From assembly GCA_947468275.1 (NCBI GenBank), contig CANIKO010000003.1, positions 1 through 64,000 on the forward strand: DNA of 64,000 bases, in the 5' to 3' direction. The position numbers and the translations under genes are program-made. Source of the stretch: Bacteroidota bacterium (GTDB lineage Bacteria; Bacteroidota; Bacteroidia; NS11-12g; UBA9320). Below the pieces are notes generated by a model. That model did no database searches, was not told the origin of the DNA, and saw nothing but the letters and a program-made list of their open reading frames with translations. Within the stretch, counting starts at the first letter, position 1, and every line of letters starts with the position of its first letter. Positions 19,462 to 28,023 of the stretch are shown in pieces.

Positions 19462-19479
19462 CTCACGCACCTTTTTTAA
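19453..19479 (+). pseudogene. 5' stub of a lost paralogue of the 17669 gene
   Basis: ATG at 19453 reads MKKLTHLF and stops; the intact neighbour begins MKKITQLS. Together with the duplicated leader this looks like the first codons of a tandem copy whose body has been deleted. It is too short to be a functional gene, and a coincidental match of only the coding part cannot be excluded. Confidence 0.55.
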
Positions 19480-19533
19480 AATTCACCTACTTATATTTTA
19501 TCAAATTGACTTGGTAATCGCTTAATACGGGAA

Positions 19534-21657
19534 CTAAAACTTCATAGTTAATCCAATTCGTTTTCTGTCTTTATCTATCTCAGTAACTCTAACTTTTACA
19601 TGCTGGCCAATGTTTACCACCTCCATGGGGTGTTTTATAAATTTATGGCTCATAGCCGAAATATGAACTAATCCGTCTTGCTTTACGCCAATATCTACAA
19701 AAGCTCCAAAATCTACAATATTGGTAATAATCCCATTGAGTTCCATTCCTGAGTCTAAATCGGAAATACTTCGAACCGTGTCATTAAAACCTACCTTTAA
19801 AAATTCACCCCTTGGGTCTAAACCTGGTTTTTTGAGTTCTTTTAGGATGTCAAGGATAGTTGGCAAGCCTATGGCTTCCTGTTCATTGATGTATGTATGA
19901 GGGTTTATGGATTCCAATAAAGTAGCATTTTGTAAAAGGTCGTTAATTGAGACACTTTGGTCTTTTGCCATCCGTTGCACCAAACTATACCTTTCGGGGT
20001 GCACTGCGCTATTATCCAAGTGATTTTTGGCTCCGCGAATTCGCAAAAAACCGGCACATTGTTCAAACGCTTTTTCGCCCAAGCGGGGTACTTTTTTTAA
20101 TTGTTCTCTTGTTTGAAATGCCCCAATTTCATTTCGCATTTCTACAATATTTTTTGCTATTACCGGCCCCAAACCACTTACCCTTGCCAATAAGTGTTGG
20201 CTGGCTGTATTTAAATTAATCCCCACTTGATTCACAGCAGATTCAACCACTGTTTCCAATCGTTTTTTTAATAAGGTTTGATTTACATCGTGCTGATATT
20301 GCCCAACCCCAATACTTTTAGGGTCGATTTTAACCAATTCGGCCAAAGGGTCCATTAATCTTCGACCTATGGAAACCGCTCCGCGAACTGTTAAATCTTT
20401 ATCAGGAAACTCCTCTCGGGCTATATCGGAAGCACTGTAAATGGAAGCCCCAGATTCATTTACCATGTAAATTGGTATTTCTATCCCAGCGATGGTTTGA
20501 ATAAAATCTTGTGTTTCACGACCGGCTGTTCCATTGCCTATGGCAATAACTTCCATTTTATGTTCTGTTACTAATTTTTGAATGGTCTCGGCCGATTTGG
20601 CCTTTTCATGCTGTGGTTCATGCGGAAAAATGATTGAATTAGTAATGAGTTCGCCGGTTTCGGTTAGGCCAACTATTTTGCAACCCGAGCGAAAACCCGG
20701 GTCGATGGCCAAAATTCGTTTTTCACCCAAAGGGGCGGCAAGCAATAATTGTTTTAAATTTTCGGCAAACACCTTAATTGCTTCTTCATCCGACTTTTCA
20801 CGAAGTTTTGCCATCATTTCCGACTCTAAGGAAGGTTGAAGCAATCGGTCCCAAGAATCGATCATGGCGATGATTATTTGCTTTTGAGATTCCCCATAGC
20901 CATGAAGGCATTGTCGTTTCATTATTTGATTTACCGATTCTTCCTGCGGGGATAAATGCAATTTTAACCAGCCCTCTTCTTCACCCCTTTGCATGGCCAA
21001 AAACCGGTGGGATGGACATTTCATATAGGTTTCGGTATAGTTAAAATAATCTTTATACTTCTGTGCCTCTGTTTGAGCTGATTTGCCTCGGGTAACTTTA
21101 CACACCAAGGAGCTGTCGTTTTCAAATAAGTTTCTCAATTTGGAACGGAGTCCCACATCTTCACTAATCCATTCGGCAACAATATCTCGAGCCGATTGCA
21201 ATGCTTTTTCTATTCCAACGTTTGGGTCTTTTACAAGGGTTTTCCAATTGTTGACCCATTGGTCACCTTTTTGGGCATAAATGGCTGCCGCCAGTGGCTC
21301 ATATCCAGCTTCACGGGCCACATCCGCTTTTGTCAAACGGCGTGATTTATATGGAAGGTAAAGGTCCTCCAGTTTTTCGGAATTTTCAGCGTCGAGTATT
21401 GCTTTTTTAAGTTCAGGGGTTAGTTTCCCTAATTCTTCAATTTGGGATAAAATAAATTTTCGCCGTTTTTCCAACTCCTGCAAACGCTCATATTCTTCCT
21501 CAATTTTGCGAAGCACCAATTCGTCTAAATCTCCGGTTTTTTCTTTTCGGTAGCGGGCAATAAAGGGGATGGTTGCATCCTTTTGCAAAAGGCCTATCAC
21601 ATTCATAACCTGCCATTCTTTAAGGTTTAATAATTTAGCGATTTTTACCGATGACAT
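19534..21657 (-). CDS. tex: Tex-family RNA-binding transcription accessory protein
   Basis: A 707-residue protein covering the whole Tex family layout: an N-terminal helical domain (about 1-200, with PFIARYRKEKTGDLDE), an YqgF/RNase H-like domain (about 315-450, RILAIDPGFRSGCK and AIGNGTAGRETQ), tandem helix-hairpin-helix motifs (about 480-560, LNTASQHLLARVSGLGP) and a C-terminal S1 RNA-binding domain (about 630-705, DFGAFVDIGVKQDGLVHIS). Tex proteins bind nucleic acids and influence transcription; the exact role is not settled. The gene stands alone between two unrelated genes. Confidence 0.93.
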   Translation of the reverse strand: MSSVKIAKLLNLKEWQVMNVIGLLQKDATIPFIARYRKEKTGDLDELVLRKIEEEYERLQELEKRRKFILSQIEELGKLTPELKKAILDAENSEKLEDLYLPYKSRRLTKADVAREAGYEPLAAAIYAQKGDQWVNNWKTLVKDPNVGIEKALQSARDIVAEWISEDVGLRSKLRNLFENDSSLVCKVTRGKSAQTEAQKYKDYFNYTETYMKCPSHRFLAMQRGEEEGWLKLHLSPQEESVNQIMKRQCLHGYGESQKQIIIAMIDSWDRLLQPSLESEMMAKLREKSDEEAIKVFAENLKQLLLAAPLGEKRILAIDPGFRSGCKIVGLTETGELITNSIIFPHEPQHEKAKSAETIQKLVTEHKMEVIAIGNGTAGRETQDFIQTIAGIEIPIYMVNESGASIYSASDIAREEFPDKDLTVRGAVSIGRRLMDPLAELVKIDPKSIGVGQYQHDVNQTLLKKRLETVVESAVNQVGINLNTASQHLLARVSGLGPVIAKNIVEMRNEIGAFQTREQLKKVPRLGEKAFEQCAGFLRIRGAKNHLDNSAVHPERYSLVQRMAKDQSVSINDLLQNATLLESINPHTYINEQEAIGLPTILDILKELKKPGLDPRGEFLKVGFNDTVRSISDLDSGMELNGIITNIVDFGAFVDIGVKQDGLVHISAMSHKFIKHPMEVVNIGQHVKVRVTEIDKDRKRIGLTMKF

Positions 21658-21738
21658 ATCCTGCGAAAATATTGCTAAAGCATATTAAAATCTAAAAGTA
21701 ATTTAAATATTCTTCCTTGCCTTAAAGGCATAATTTTT

Positions 21739-23352
21739 CTAGAAATATTTAAATACAGGAAACTCAACCTTTTTTCCTTGCGTGGTTTTCTTTTTAACGT
21801 AATCATCAAAAAAATTCCAATGGGCTAAGCCATCATCTGATTGAGGTTCTAATAAATAAAAAATTAAATTACTAAGGGGTTGTGCCATATCTACGAAGTA
21901 ATCCCCCTTTTTAAATTTTTTAGTTTCTAATTTAAAGGTACCGTATAGATCGGCAGAGTTATGTTTTTGGAAACTATTTTTACTGTTTACCAAGCTGTCA
22001 ATTATAAAGGTTTCGCCACTAAAGGATTTGCTTTTTTGTAAGGGGTCCATTTTTATTCCGTGCATTCTCAAATTTTTAACCACCTCCTTAAATTCGGCCG
22101 GAATCACATATCCTCGAGGCAAAGTACTTTCCTGAATTGCTTCAAATTTGGCGAAATAATTAATGCTGTCATACTCAATTATTTTTCCGGTGCGGAACTG
22201 TTTTGTTTTACCATTGGTGTCAGGCACGGATATATAATCATAGGTTATAAAATTATTCAATTGGTTGAGAGGAGCCATTTTAAACTGAACCCCTTTTTTT
22301 ACTTTACCGGCATTTATTAAAACATTTTGAATCGAAGTTGCTTCTGCTTTTTTATTGATGTCCATAATTTCCTTTGAATTTTTATTCGCAAATTCAAGGA
22401 TTTCTGACATAAAAATATATGTGCTATTAATGCGGTCATAAAACCGATTGTGGGCAAACGCTTCACTCAAAATGGCCATTCGATTGCGAAACCCAAATTG
22501 ATTTACAAGATAACGCGGGTGATGATTATAGCTGTAAAAATTTTTTGGAGGCCACCCTTCTTCCAAATAATAATCCCCATATACTCCAAATTTCAAATCA
22601 TATTTTTCATGAACTGCATTGGTTATAGAAGGCAGCATTTTGTAATAGGAATATTCAAAAGGGGCATATTCACCTGCCGAATGATAGCTAGGTGCCCACG
22701 TTAACGGATAGGCATGCCATGTGCCATTAGTGGTGTGTAAATCAACAAAAATCTGCGGATCCCATGGTACAATCACGTTGTTAAAAAGTCCTTGGGTTTC
22801 CAATGCCTCCATTTTTATTCCGTCGCGGTTAAGGTCAAATCCTTGGCTGCTTTCACGTTCACCGGTTTCAGGTGGGCTATCTTCTTGCGATGGCCGAAGT
22901 CCCTTTGCCATTTTATCGTTTGCATCTGTATTGTATATGGGTACAAACACGATAATTAAATTATCAAGCAATGTTTTTTTATCGCCTAATAAAATATCCC
23001 GCATCAGCATCATTACTGCCTCCTTGCCTTCCACTTCACCGGCATGGATATTTCCCTGAATATAGATAATCGCTTTGCCAGAGGCCTTTGCTTCTGCAGG
23101 TGTTTTTATAATTGGGTTAGATAGCACAGCCACGGGAATATCTTTTCCCTCAAGACTTTTGCCCATGCTAAAAATATACACTTTATCACTTTGCTTTTTT
23201 ATTGCTTCCAAAAAATCAACTACATCTTTATAAGTGGAAGTTTTTTGAAATAAACTTCTTTCGGGAGTAATTATAAGGTTGTCCGTCCAAATGGATTGGG
23301 AATAGAGAGTTGATTGAAGGAGGGTGAATATAAATATCAGGTATAATTTCAT
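21739..23352 (-). CDS. secreted M14 zinc carboxypeptidase family protein
   Basis: A 537-residue protein with a signal peptide (MKLYLIFIFTLLQSTLYSQ). The M14 zinc motif HxxE is in NIHAGEVEGKEA near residue 103, followed by a possible substrate Arg/Asn region (FDLNRDGIK) and a third zinc ligand in DLHTTNGTWHAY near 203. The C-terminal 200 residues form an extension with little recognisable homology. It is probably a periplasmic or extracellular peptidase releasing C-terminal residues; the exact specificity is not visible. No T9SS tail is present. Confidence 0.85.
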   Translation of the reverse strand: MKLYLIFIFTLLQSTLYSQSIWTDNLIITPERSLFQKTSTYKDVVDFLEAIKKQSDKVYIFSMGKSLEGKDIPVAVLSNPIIKTPAEAKASGKAIIYIQGNIHAGEVEGKEAVMMLMRDILLGDKKTLLDNLIIVFVPIYNTDANDKMAKGLRPSQEDSPPETGERESSQGFDLNRDGIKMEALETQGLFNNVIVPWDPQIFVDLHTTNGTWHAYPLTWAPSYHSAGEYAPFEYSYYKMLPSITNAVHEKYDLKFGVYGDYYLEEGWPPKNFYSYNHHPRYLVNQFGFRNRMAILSEAFAHNRFYDRINSTYIFMSEILEFANKNSKEIMDINKKAEATSIQNVLINAGKVKKGVQFKMAPLNQLNNFITYDYISVPDTNGKTKQFRTGKIIEYDSINYFAKFEAIQESTLPRGYVIPAEFKEVVKNLRMHGIKMDPLQKSKSFSGETFIIDSLVNSKNSFQKHNSADLYGTFKLETKKFKKGDYFVDMAQPLSNLIFYLLEPQSDDGLAHWNFFDDYVKKKTTQGKKVEFPVFKYF

Positions 23353-23363
23353 CTTTACGATTT

Positions 23364-23410
23364 GTCTGCCTCAGACAATATTTTTCCGCACAATAATAAT
23401 CAATCCTTGG
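23364..23410. repeat. small hairpin element, copy A
   Basis: GTCTGCCTCAGAC (5-bp stem, 3-base loop) is followed by CAATAATAATCAATCCTTGG. A related unit lies at 27973-28016, where both arms of the hairpin differ in a compensating way (CCTGCTTCAGG). Confidence 0.6.
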
Positions 23411-23443
23411 ATAGATGCATAAATTTAAAAACTTGGCGAATTT

Positions 23444-25498
23444 TTATCTCTCAACACAAACCCTTGAATCCACAGCCACAAGTTCATTGGCGCTTCCCAA
23501 TAACGGATTAATATCCAATTCCTTTATTTCAGGAGCAGCTTGAAGCAAGGCTGATAATTTTAAAATGGATTGGGCAAACAGTTCTTCGTTTACTCCTTCT
23601 TTGCCTCTTACACCTTGTATGATGGGATAGGATTTAAGATGACGAATCATGGATAAGGCCTCCTCTTTGCTAACTGGCGCAATAGCAGAAGAAACGTCTT
23701 TGAACACTTCAATAAAAATTCCACCAAGACCACACAGTATCACATGCCCAAATTTATCTTCTTTTGAAGCGCCAATAAATACTTCCGTTCCTGATTTTTG
23801 TTGTTGCATTAACACCGATTCGGCTCCATTTATTTTCATCAATTGATGAAAGGTATTTTCCATTTCGTTGCGATCTTGGATGTTTAGTTTTACGCCTCCT
23901 ACATCTGATTTATGAACCGGACCAATCACTTTCATCACCAATGGAAAACCAAGTAAAGTGGCTGATTGTAAAGCTTCTTGGAGTGTTACTACTGTATTTT
24001 GTTTCGCCATTTTTATTTCCGCGGCTTCAAATAATTCTTGCACTTGTGCCGGTGATAAATACCCGCCTTGGGCATTATCTATCACTTGCCGTATTCTTGG
24101 TAAATCCACCTTTGGTAATTCATGTTCCATAAACGGTTTATGCATTTTATAAACTCTTGATAATACATATCCAAAACTTACCTCATCGGTAAAATTTACA
24201 TGACCCATGGCTTGAAATTGGCTCACTTCTTCGGCAGCCTGTATGGCAGAAGGCAAGATTGGGAAAATAGGTTTTTTGCTAGTTTGCATTTTTTCGTGTA
24301 ACACCTTATACACGTCATCTACCTTCCACATACCAGTAGTTCCAAACACAACCACCGAACCATCAATATGTTCAAATTCATTTTCTACTGCGTCCAAAAT
24401 TTTGCCAAGTTGGGCAGCCGTTCCAGTGGCCAAAAAATCAATAGGATTGGAAACCGAAGAACCGGGAAACAACTCAGCCAATAATTCATCAGCCTTTGGG
24501 CCTTCAATTTTCGGAACTTTCATGCCACCATTAATTAATACGTCGGTAAGCATTACACCTGGGCCGCCGGCATGAGTTATCACTGCAATATTATTTCCTT
24601 TTAAAGGTTTGAAAGTGAATATTGCAGCAATATATACAAGTTCTACTCGGCTTGAGCAACGAATGACTCCGGCTTTTCGGAACAAGGCACTCACGGCCAC
24701 ATTAGACCCTGAAAGAGAACCAGTATGTGATGTAACCGCCCGTGAACCTGCATCGGTAGAGCCTGATTTAATAGCGGCGATTCTGCAGCCCTTATTTACT
24801 AACGATTGTGCATGTTTTAAAAAGCGATTTGGGTCGGCCACTTTTTCCATGTAAAGCAATTTTATTTTGGAGCTTTTTTGGGCATCGAAGGTTGTGTCCC
24901 AGTATTCTAAAATATCTTCAATACCAATTTGGGCGCTGTTTCCTATGGAAAAAATATTTCTGAATTTAAGTCCACGGGGAATGGCCATTTCCATAATATA
25001 AACCATTGTAGCCCCTGATTCAGAAGCACAGTCGCAGCCCATTGGGTCGTACTCGGGAATTGGCCCGGCAAACACGCCTTTATAGTTTTCTGTAATTACG
25101 CCTATACAATTAGGGCCAATAAGTGTTCCGCCAACTTGGTTTACAATATCAACGCAGCGTTTTTCTAAAGCTTTTCCCTCTTCACCGGTTTCACTAAATC
25201 CAGCTGAGAATAGAATAAATGCTTTGCAATTTTTTTCAAAAGCCAATACACTTATGGTTTCTTCAACAAACTTGAAAGTAACCGCAATAATCGCTAAATC
25301 TACTTGTGGCAATTCGTGACATGACGGATAACATGGTTTGCCCTGCACAATAGTTTCTCTTGGATTTACAGCCAATAACTGACCTTTATACCCATGTTCA
25401 ATAATATTAAAGATAACCTTTCCGCCTGGTTTTGAACAATCATTAGAACCACCAACCACCACTATACTTTCTGGATTAAACAACTTATCTGAAATCAT
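23444..25498 (-). CDS. ADP-forming acetate/acyl-CoA ligase, fused alpha-beta subunits
   Basis: A 684-residue NDP-forming acyl-CoA synthetase. It joins a CoA-binding domain (about 1-135, VVVGGSNDCSKPGGKVIFNI), succinyl-CoA-ligase-like domains (about 150-450) and a C-terminal ATP-grasp domain (about 470-684, MKVIGPVHKSDVGGVKLN). The phosphorylated histidine is likely that of VTSHTGSLSGS near residue 257. These enzymes interconvert acyl-CoA plus ADP and phosphate with the free acid, CoA and ATP, so they either conserve energy from acetyl-CoA or activate short acids. A single-chain form is normal in many bacteria. It is not in an obvious operon. Confidence 0.9.
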   Translation of the reverse strand: MISDKLFNPESIVVVGGSNDCSKPGGKVIFNIIEHGYKGQLLAVNPRETIVQGKPCYPSCHELPQVDLAIIAVTFKFVEETISVLAFEKNCKAFILFSAGFSETGEEGKALEKRCVDIVNQVGGTLIGPNCIGVITENYKGVFAGPIPEYDPMGCDCASESGATMVYIMEMAIPRGLKFRNIFSIGNSAQIGIEDILEYWDTTFDAQKSSKIKLLYMEKVADPNRFLKHAQSLVNKGCRIAAIKSGSTDAGSRAVTSHTGSLSGSNVAVSALFRKAGVIRCSSRVELVYIAAIFTFKPLKGNNIAVITHAGGPGVMLTDVLINGGMKVPKIEGPKADELLAELFPGSSVSNPIDFLATGTAAQLGKILDAVENEFEHIDGSVVVFGTTGMWKVDDVYKVLHEKMQTSKKPIFPILPSAIQAAEEVSQFQAMGHVNFTDEVSFGYVLSRVYKMHKPFMEHELPKVDLPRIRQVIDNAQGGYLSPAQVQELFEAAEIKMAKQNTVVTLQEALQSATLLGFPLVMKVIGPVHKSDVGGVKLNIQDRNEMENTFHQLMKINGAESVLMQQQKSGTEVFIGASKEDKFGHVILCGLGGIFIEVFKDVSSAIAPVSKEEALSMIRHLKSYPIIQGVRGKEGVNEELFAQSILKLSALLQAAPEIKELDINPLLGSANELVAVDSRVCVER

Positions 25499-25589
25499 TT
25501 TTAAAAAGATTTAGGCCGCAAGTTATAGCGAGGCAAAGGATTAAAAATTGATTTATATCATGTTGGCCCTTTTAAGATTTTAATAATGA

Positions 25590-25597
25590 TATCTTTG
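25590..25597 (+). promoter_or_regulatory. -7 promoter element for the SulP gene
   Basis: TATCTTTG is a perfect match to TAnnTTTG, 92 bases before the SulP start. A TTG occurs upstream, but with 24 instead of 19 bases between, so only the -7 half is convincing. Confidence 0.4.
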
Positions 25598-25689
25598 AAG
25601 ATAATTATAAAGCAAATCTGCTTTAATCGTTTTGTTTGCATTGTTTCAAAGTATTTTACTCCGTTTTTTTAGAAGGATTGTTAAATTAA

Positions 25690-27240
25690 ATGAAAAGAGC
25701 AATAAAGTATTATCGAATTATTTGGCTTCAACATGATTTAGTAGCTGGACTTTCCGTTTTTTTTGTAGCATTGCCCTTGTGTTTGGGAGTAGCTTTGGCA
25801 TCAGGTGCTCCTATTTATGCCGGTCTTTTATCGGGCATTATCGGTGGACTTGTTGTCTCATTAATTAGTGGTTCGCAACTATCAGTTTCGGGGCCGGCAG
25901 CGGGTTTAACAACCATAGTATCTGCTTCCATAATTTCGTTTGGTGATTACAAAATTTTTCTCCTTGCGGTCGTTGTTGCCGGTTTGTTTCAACTTCTATT
26001 GGGATTGTTAAGGTTGGGAACTATTGCCAATTATTTCCCTTCCTCAGTTATTAAAGGGATGCTGGCAGCCATAGGAATTATTCTTATATCAAAACAAATA
26101 CCGTTGGCATTGGGCTATAACGAGCCCGATTTTTGGACAAGTGGTTTGCTAAATATATTTACCTCAAGAAATATTTTAGGCAATATTGATGAGTTTAATA
26201 AGAATATAACTAGGGGAGCCATTTTTATAACTCTTATATCACTCCCCCTTCTTATTATGCTTAAAAAGCCATTTGCAAAAAGAATAAGTGGTATTCCGGC
26301 ACCGCTATTGGTTGTTATTGTAGGGATTCTTGTAAATTTTGTTTTTACCTATTTCAATTCCAACTTTTCGTTGAATAAATTACAAGTGGTTAATGTGCCG
26401 CCTAATATTTTTAAAAACATTTCTTTCCCCAATTTTTCAAAACTTTTTTCATTGTCAGAGGTCTGGAAAGATGGATTAATTATTGGATTGCTGGCAACTT
26501 TGGAAACCTTGCTTTGTGTTGAGGCACTAGATAAACTGGATAACCGAAACCGAATTACGCCAGTTAATAGGGAATTGGTGGCGCAGGGAATTGGTAATAT
26601 GTTATGCGGACTTTTGGGTGGAATTCCAATGACAGCCGTGGTGGTAAGAGGAGCAGCTAATGTTGATGCAGGAGGCAGAACAAAGCTTTCAGCATTTACT
26701 CACGGGTTGTTTCTTTTGTTGGCTGTAATGCTCATCCCATTTTTTCTTAATAAAATTCCTTATGCTTCATTGGCGGTAATATTAATGGTTACTGGTTACA
26801 ATCTTACAAAACCCAAACTTTATTCGAATATGTGGAGTTTGGGGTGGAAACAATTTATCCCGTTTGTTCTCACCATCCTCATTATCCTGCTTACAGATTT
26901 GTTGATAGGAGTAAGCATTGGCCTTTTAGTATCCGTTTACTTTATTGTTCGAAATAATTTTAAAGCGGAATATAAAATTACCAAAACCCAACATCAGGAT
27001 ATTGAGACACAGTATATCAAGTTGAACAGTAACGTTACTTTTTTGAATAAAGTAAAGTTGCGCAAAACGTTGGATGAAGTGCCCGAATACAGTATACTAA
27101 TTATTGACGGCAGCGAATGTAATTTTATTGATTATGATATTTTAGAAATCATAAGTGAATATTCCAACAAGGCTCATGACAAACACATCGAGTTAAATTT
27201 GAAGGGTATTGAAAAGGTTAAAATAATGGCGGTGCATTAA
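25690..27240 (+). CDS. SulP family anion transporter with STAS domain
   Basis: A 516-residue inner-membrane protein with about a dozen hydrophobic segments (residues about 15-425) and a cytoplasmic C-terminal STAS domain (about 435-516). The family signature is visible at the N-terminus (HDLVAGLSVFFVALPLCLGV, and SGAPIYAGLLSGIIGGLVV) and in TAVVVRGAANVDAGGRTKLS. SulP proteins carry sulfate, bicarbonate or other anions. No carbonic anhydrase or sulfate assimilation gene is adjacent, so the substrate cannot be named. Confidence 0.9.
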   Translation: MKRAIKYYRIIWLQHDLVAGLSVFFVALPLCLGVALASGAPIYAGLLSGIIGGLVVSLISGSQLSVSGPAAGLTTIVSASIISFGDYKIFLLAVVVAGLFQLLLGLLRLGTIANYFPSSVIKGMLAAIGIILISKQIPLALGYNEPDFWTSGLLNIFTSRNILGNIDEFNKNITRGAIFITLISLPLLIMLKKPFAKRISGIPAPLLVVIVGILVNFVFTYFNSNFSLNKLQVVNVPPNIFKNISFPNFSKLFSLSEVWKDGLIIGLLATLETLLCVEALDKLDNRNRITPVNRELVAQGIGNMLCGLLGGIPMTAVVVRGAANVDAGGRTKLSAFTHGLFLLLAVMLIPFFLNKIPYASLAVILMVTGYNLTKPKLYSNMWSLGWKQFIPFVLTILIILLTDLLIGVSIGLLVSVYFIVRNNFKAEYKITKTQHQDIETQYIKLNSNVTFLNKVKLRKTLDEVPEYSILIIDGSECNFIDYDILEIISEYSNKAHDKHIELNLKGIEKVKIMAVH

Positions 27241-27268
27241 TCTATTTAACCTAAGAAAAATCCTCTCA

Positions 27269-27296
27269 GTAAGGGTTCAAAATTTTGAACCCTTAC
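27269..27296. repeat. 28-bp perfect palindrome upstream of the RAYT gene
   Basis: Two 14-base halves (GTAAGGGTTCAAAA and its exact complement) meet without a loop. It lies 50 bases before the transposase start and 29 after the SulP stop. Its 20-bp core recurs inside the transposase gene at 27683-27702. It has no T run, so a terminator role is less likely than a REP-type element. Confidence 0.9.
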
Positions 27297-27345
27297 CGCA
27301 ATAGCCTAAACAATAGTACATTCGTTTTTTTTAACCTTTTTTTGA

Positions 27346-27963
27346 ATGAAATACAATCCTCAAATTCATCATCGAAAGTCGATTCGGTTAAAAGGCTATG
27401 ACTATTCCCGAGAAGGATTATATTTTATAACAATTTGTTGTCACAATAGAGATTGTTTATTTGGGGAGATAATTGAGAATAATGATTTAATAAATCCAAC
27501 ACAACAAATGATTTTGAATGACGCCGGCAAAATTGCAATTGAATGTTGGTTGCAAATTCCTGAACATTTTCCAAATGTAATTTTGCATGAACATATTATT
27601 ATGCCCAATCACATTCATGGAATTATTGAATTGAATGGTTCGTTGGATTTTGGGGTTCAAAATGTAATGGTCCAAAACGTATGGGTTCAAAATTTTGAAC
27701 CCCTACCACCGACCCCGCCACCACAACCACCACCACGACAACAAAACGCATTTCAAAAAATAATTCCACGTTCCATTGGTTCAATAATTCGCGGATATAA
27801 AATTGGGGTAACAAAATGGTTTAGGAAAAACACAGACCTGCAAACCGTTTGGCAACGGAATTATTATGAACATATAATTCGGAATGAACAATCGTATCAA
27901 ACCATTGCCGAATACATAATTACCAATCCAGAGAAATGGAAGGACGATAAATTTTTTAAATAA
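27346..27963 (+). CDS. REP-associated tyrosine transposase (RAYT), Y1 Tnp family
   Basis: A 205-residue single-strand DNA transposase-like protein of the IS200/RAYT class. It has the family N-terminus (HHRKSIRLKGYDYSREGLYFITICCHNR), the HUH metal site in MPNHIHGII near residue 88, and the C-terminal block VWQRNYYEHIIRNE followed by IITNPEKW. Between them lies a low-complexity insertion (about residues 104-128) encoded by three 15-base tandem units (VQN repeats, 27655-27699) followed by a proline run; the third unit is the palindrome core itself. Such proteins mobilise or maintain short palindromic repeats rather than themselves. Palindromes lie on both sides. The predicted catalytic tyrosine was not assigned with certainty. 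Confidence 0.85.
   Translation: MKYNPQIHHRKSIRLKGYDYSREGLYFITICCHNRDCLFGEIIENNDLINPTQQMILNDAGKIAIECWLQIPEHFPNVILHEHIIMPNHIHGIIELNGSLDFGVQNVMVQNVWVQNFEPLPPTPPPQPPPRQQNAFQKIIPRSIGSIIRGYKIGVTKWFRKNTDLQTVWQRNYYEHIIRNEQSYQTIAEYIITNPEKWKDDKFFK
27683..27702. repeat. 20-bp palindrome core inside the RAYT coding sequence
   Basis: GGGTTCAAAATTTTGAACCC is a perfect palindrome and equals the central 20 bases of the element at 27269-27296. In frame it encodes the VQNFEP part of the variable loop. Confidence 0.92.
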
Positions 27964-27972
27964 GATGTAAAT

Positions 27973-28016
27973 CCTGCTTCAGGCAATTTTCCATTACAAT
28001 AATAATCAATACTTGA
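27973..28016. repeat. small hairpin element, copy B
   Basis: CCTGCTTCAGG (4-bp stem, 3-base loop) is followed by ACAATAATAATCAATACTTG; related to 23364-23410. It lies 10 bases after the RAYT stop. Confidence 0.6.
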
Positions 28017-28023
28017 GGAGAAA

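Noticed and set aside
23444-27240. ADP-forming CoA ligase and SulP transporter as one functional unit
   Set aside because: They are divergent with a 190-bp gap and no shared metabolic logic visible.
27269-27296. Palindrome upstream of RAYT as a terminator of the SulP gene
   Set aside because: No loop and no T run after the stem, and the core recurs inside the RAYT gene; REP-type element preferred, although some effect on transcription is possible.
27346-27963. RAYT gene as part of a complete IS200/IS605 insertion sequence
   Set aside because: No TnpB gene and no matching left and right ends were seen; single-gene RAYT is the better label.
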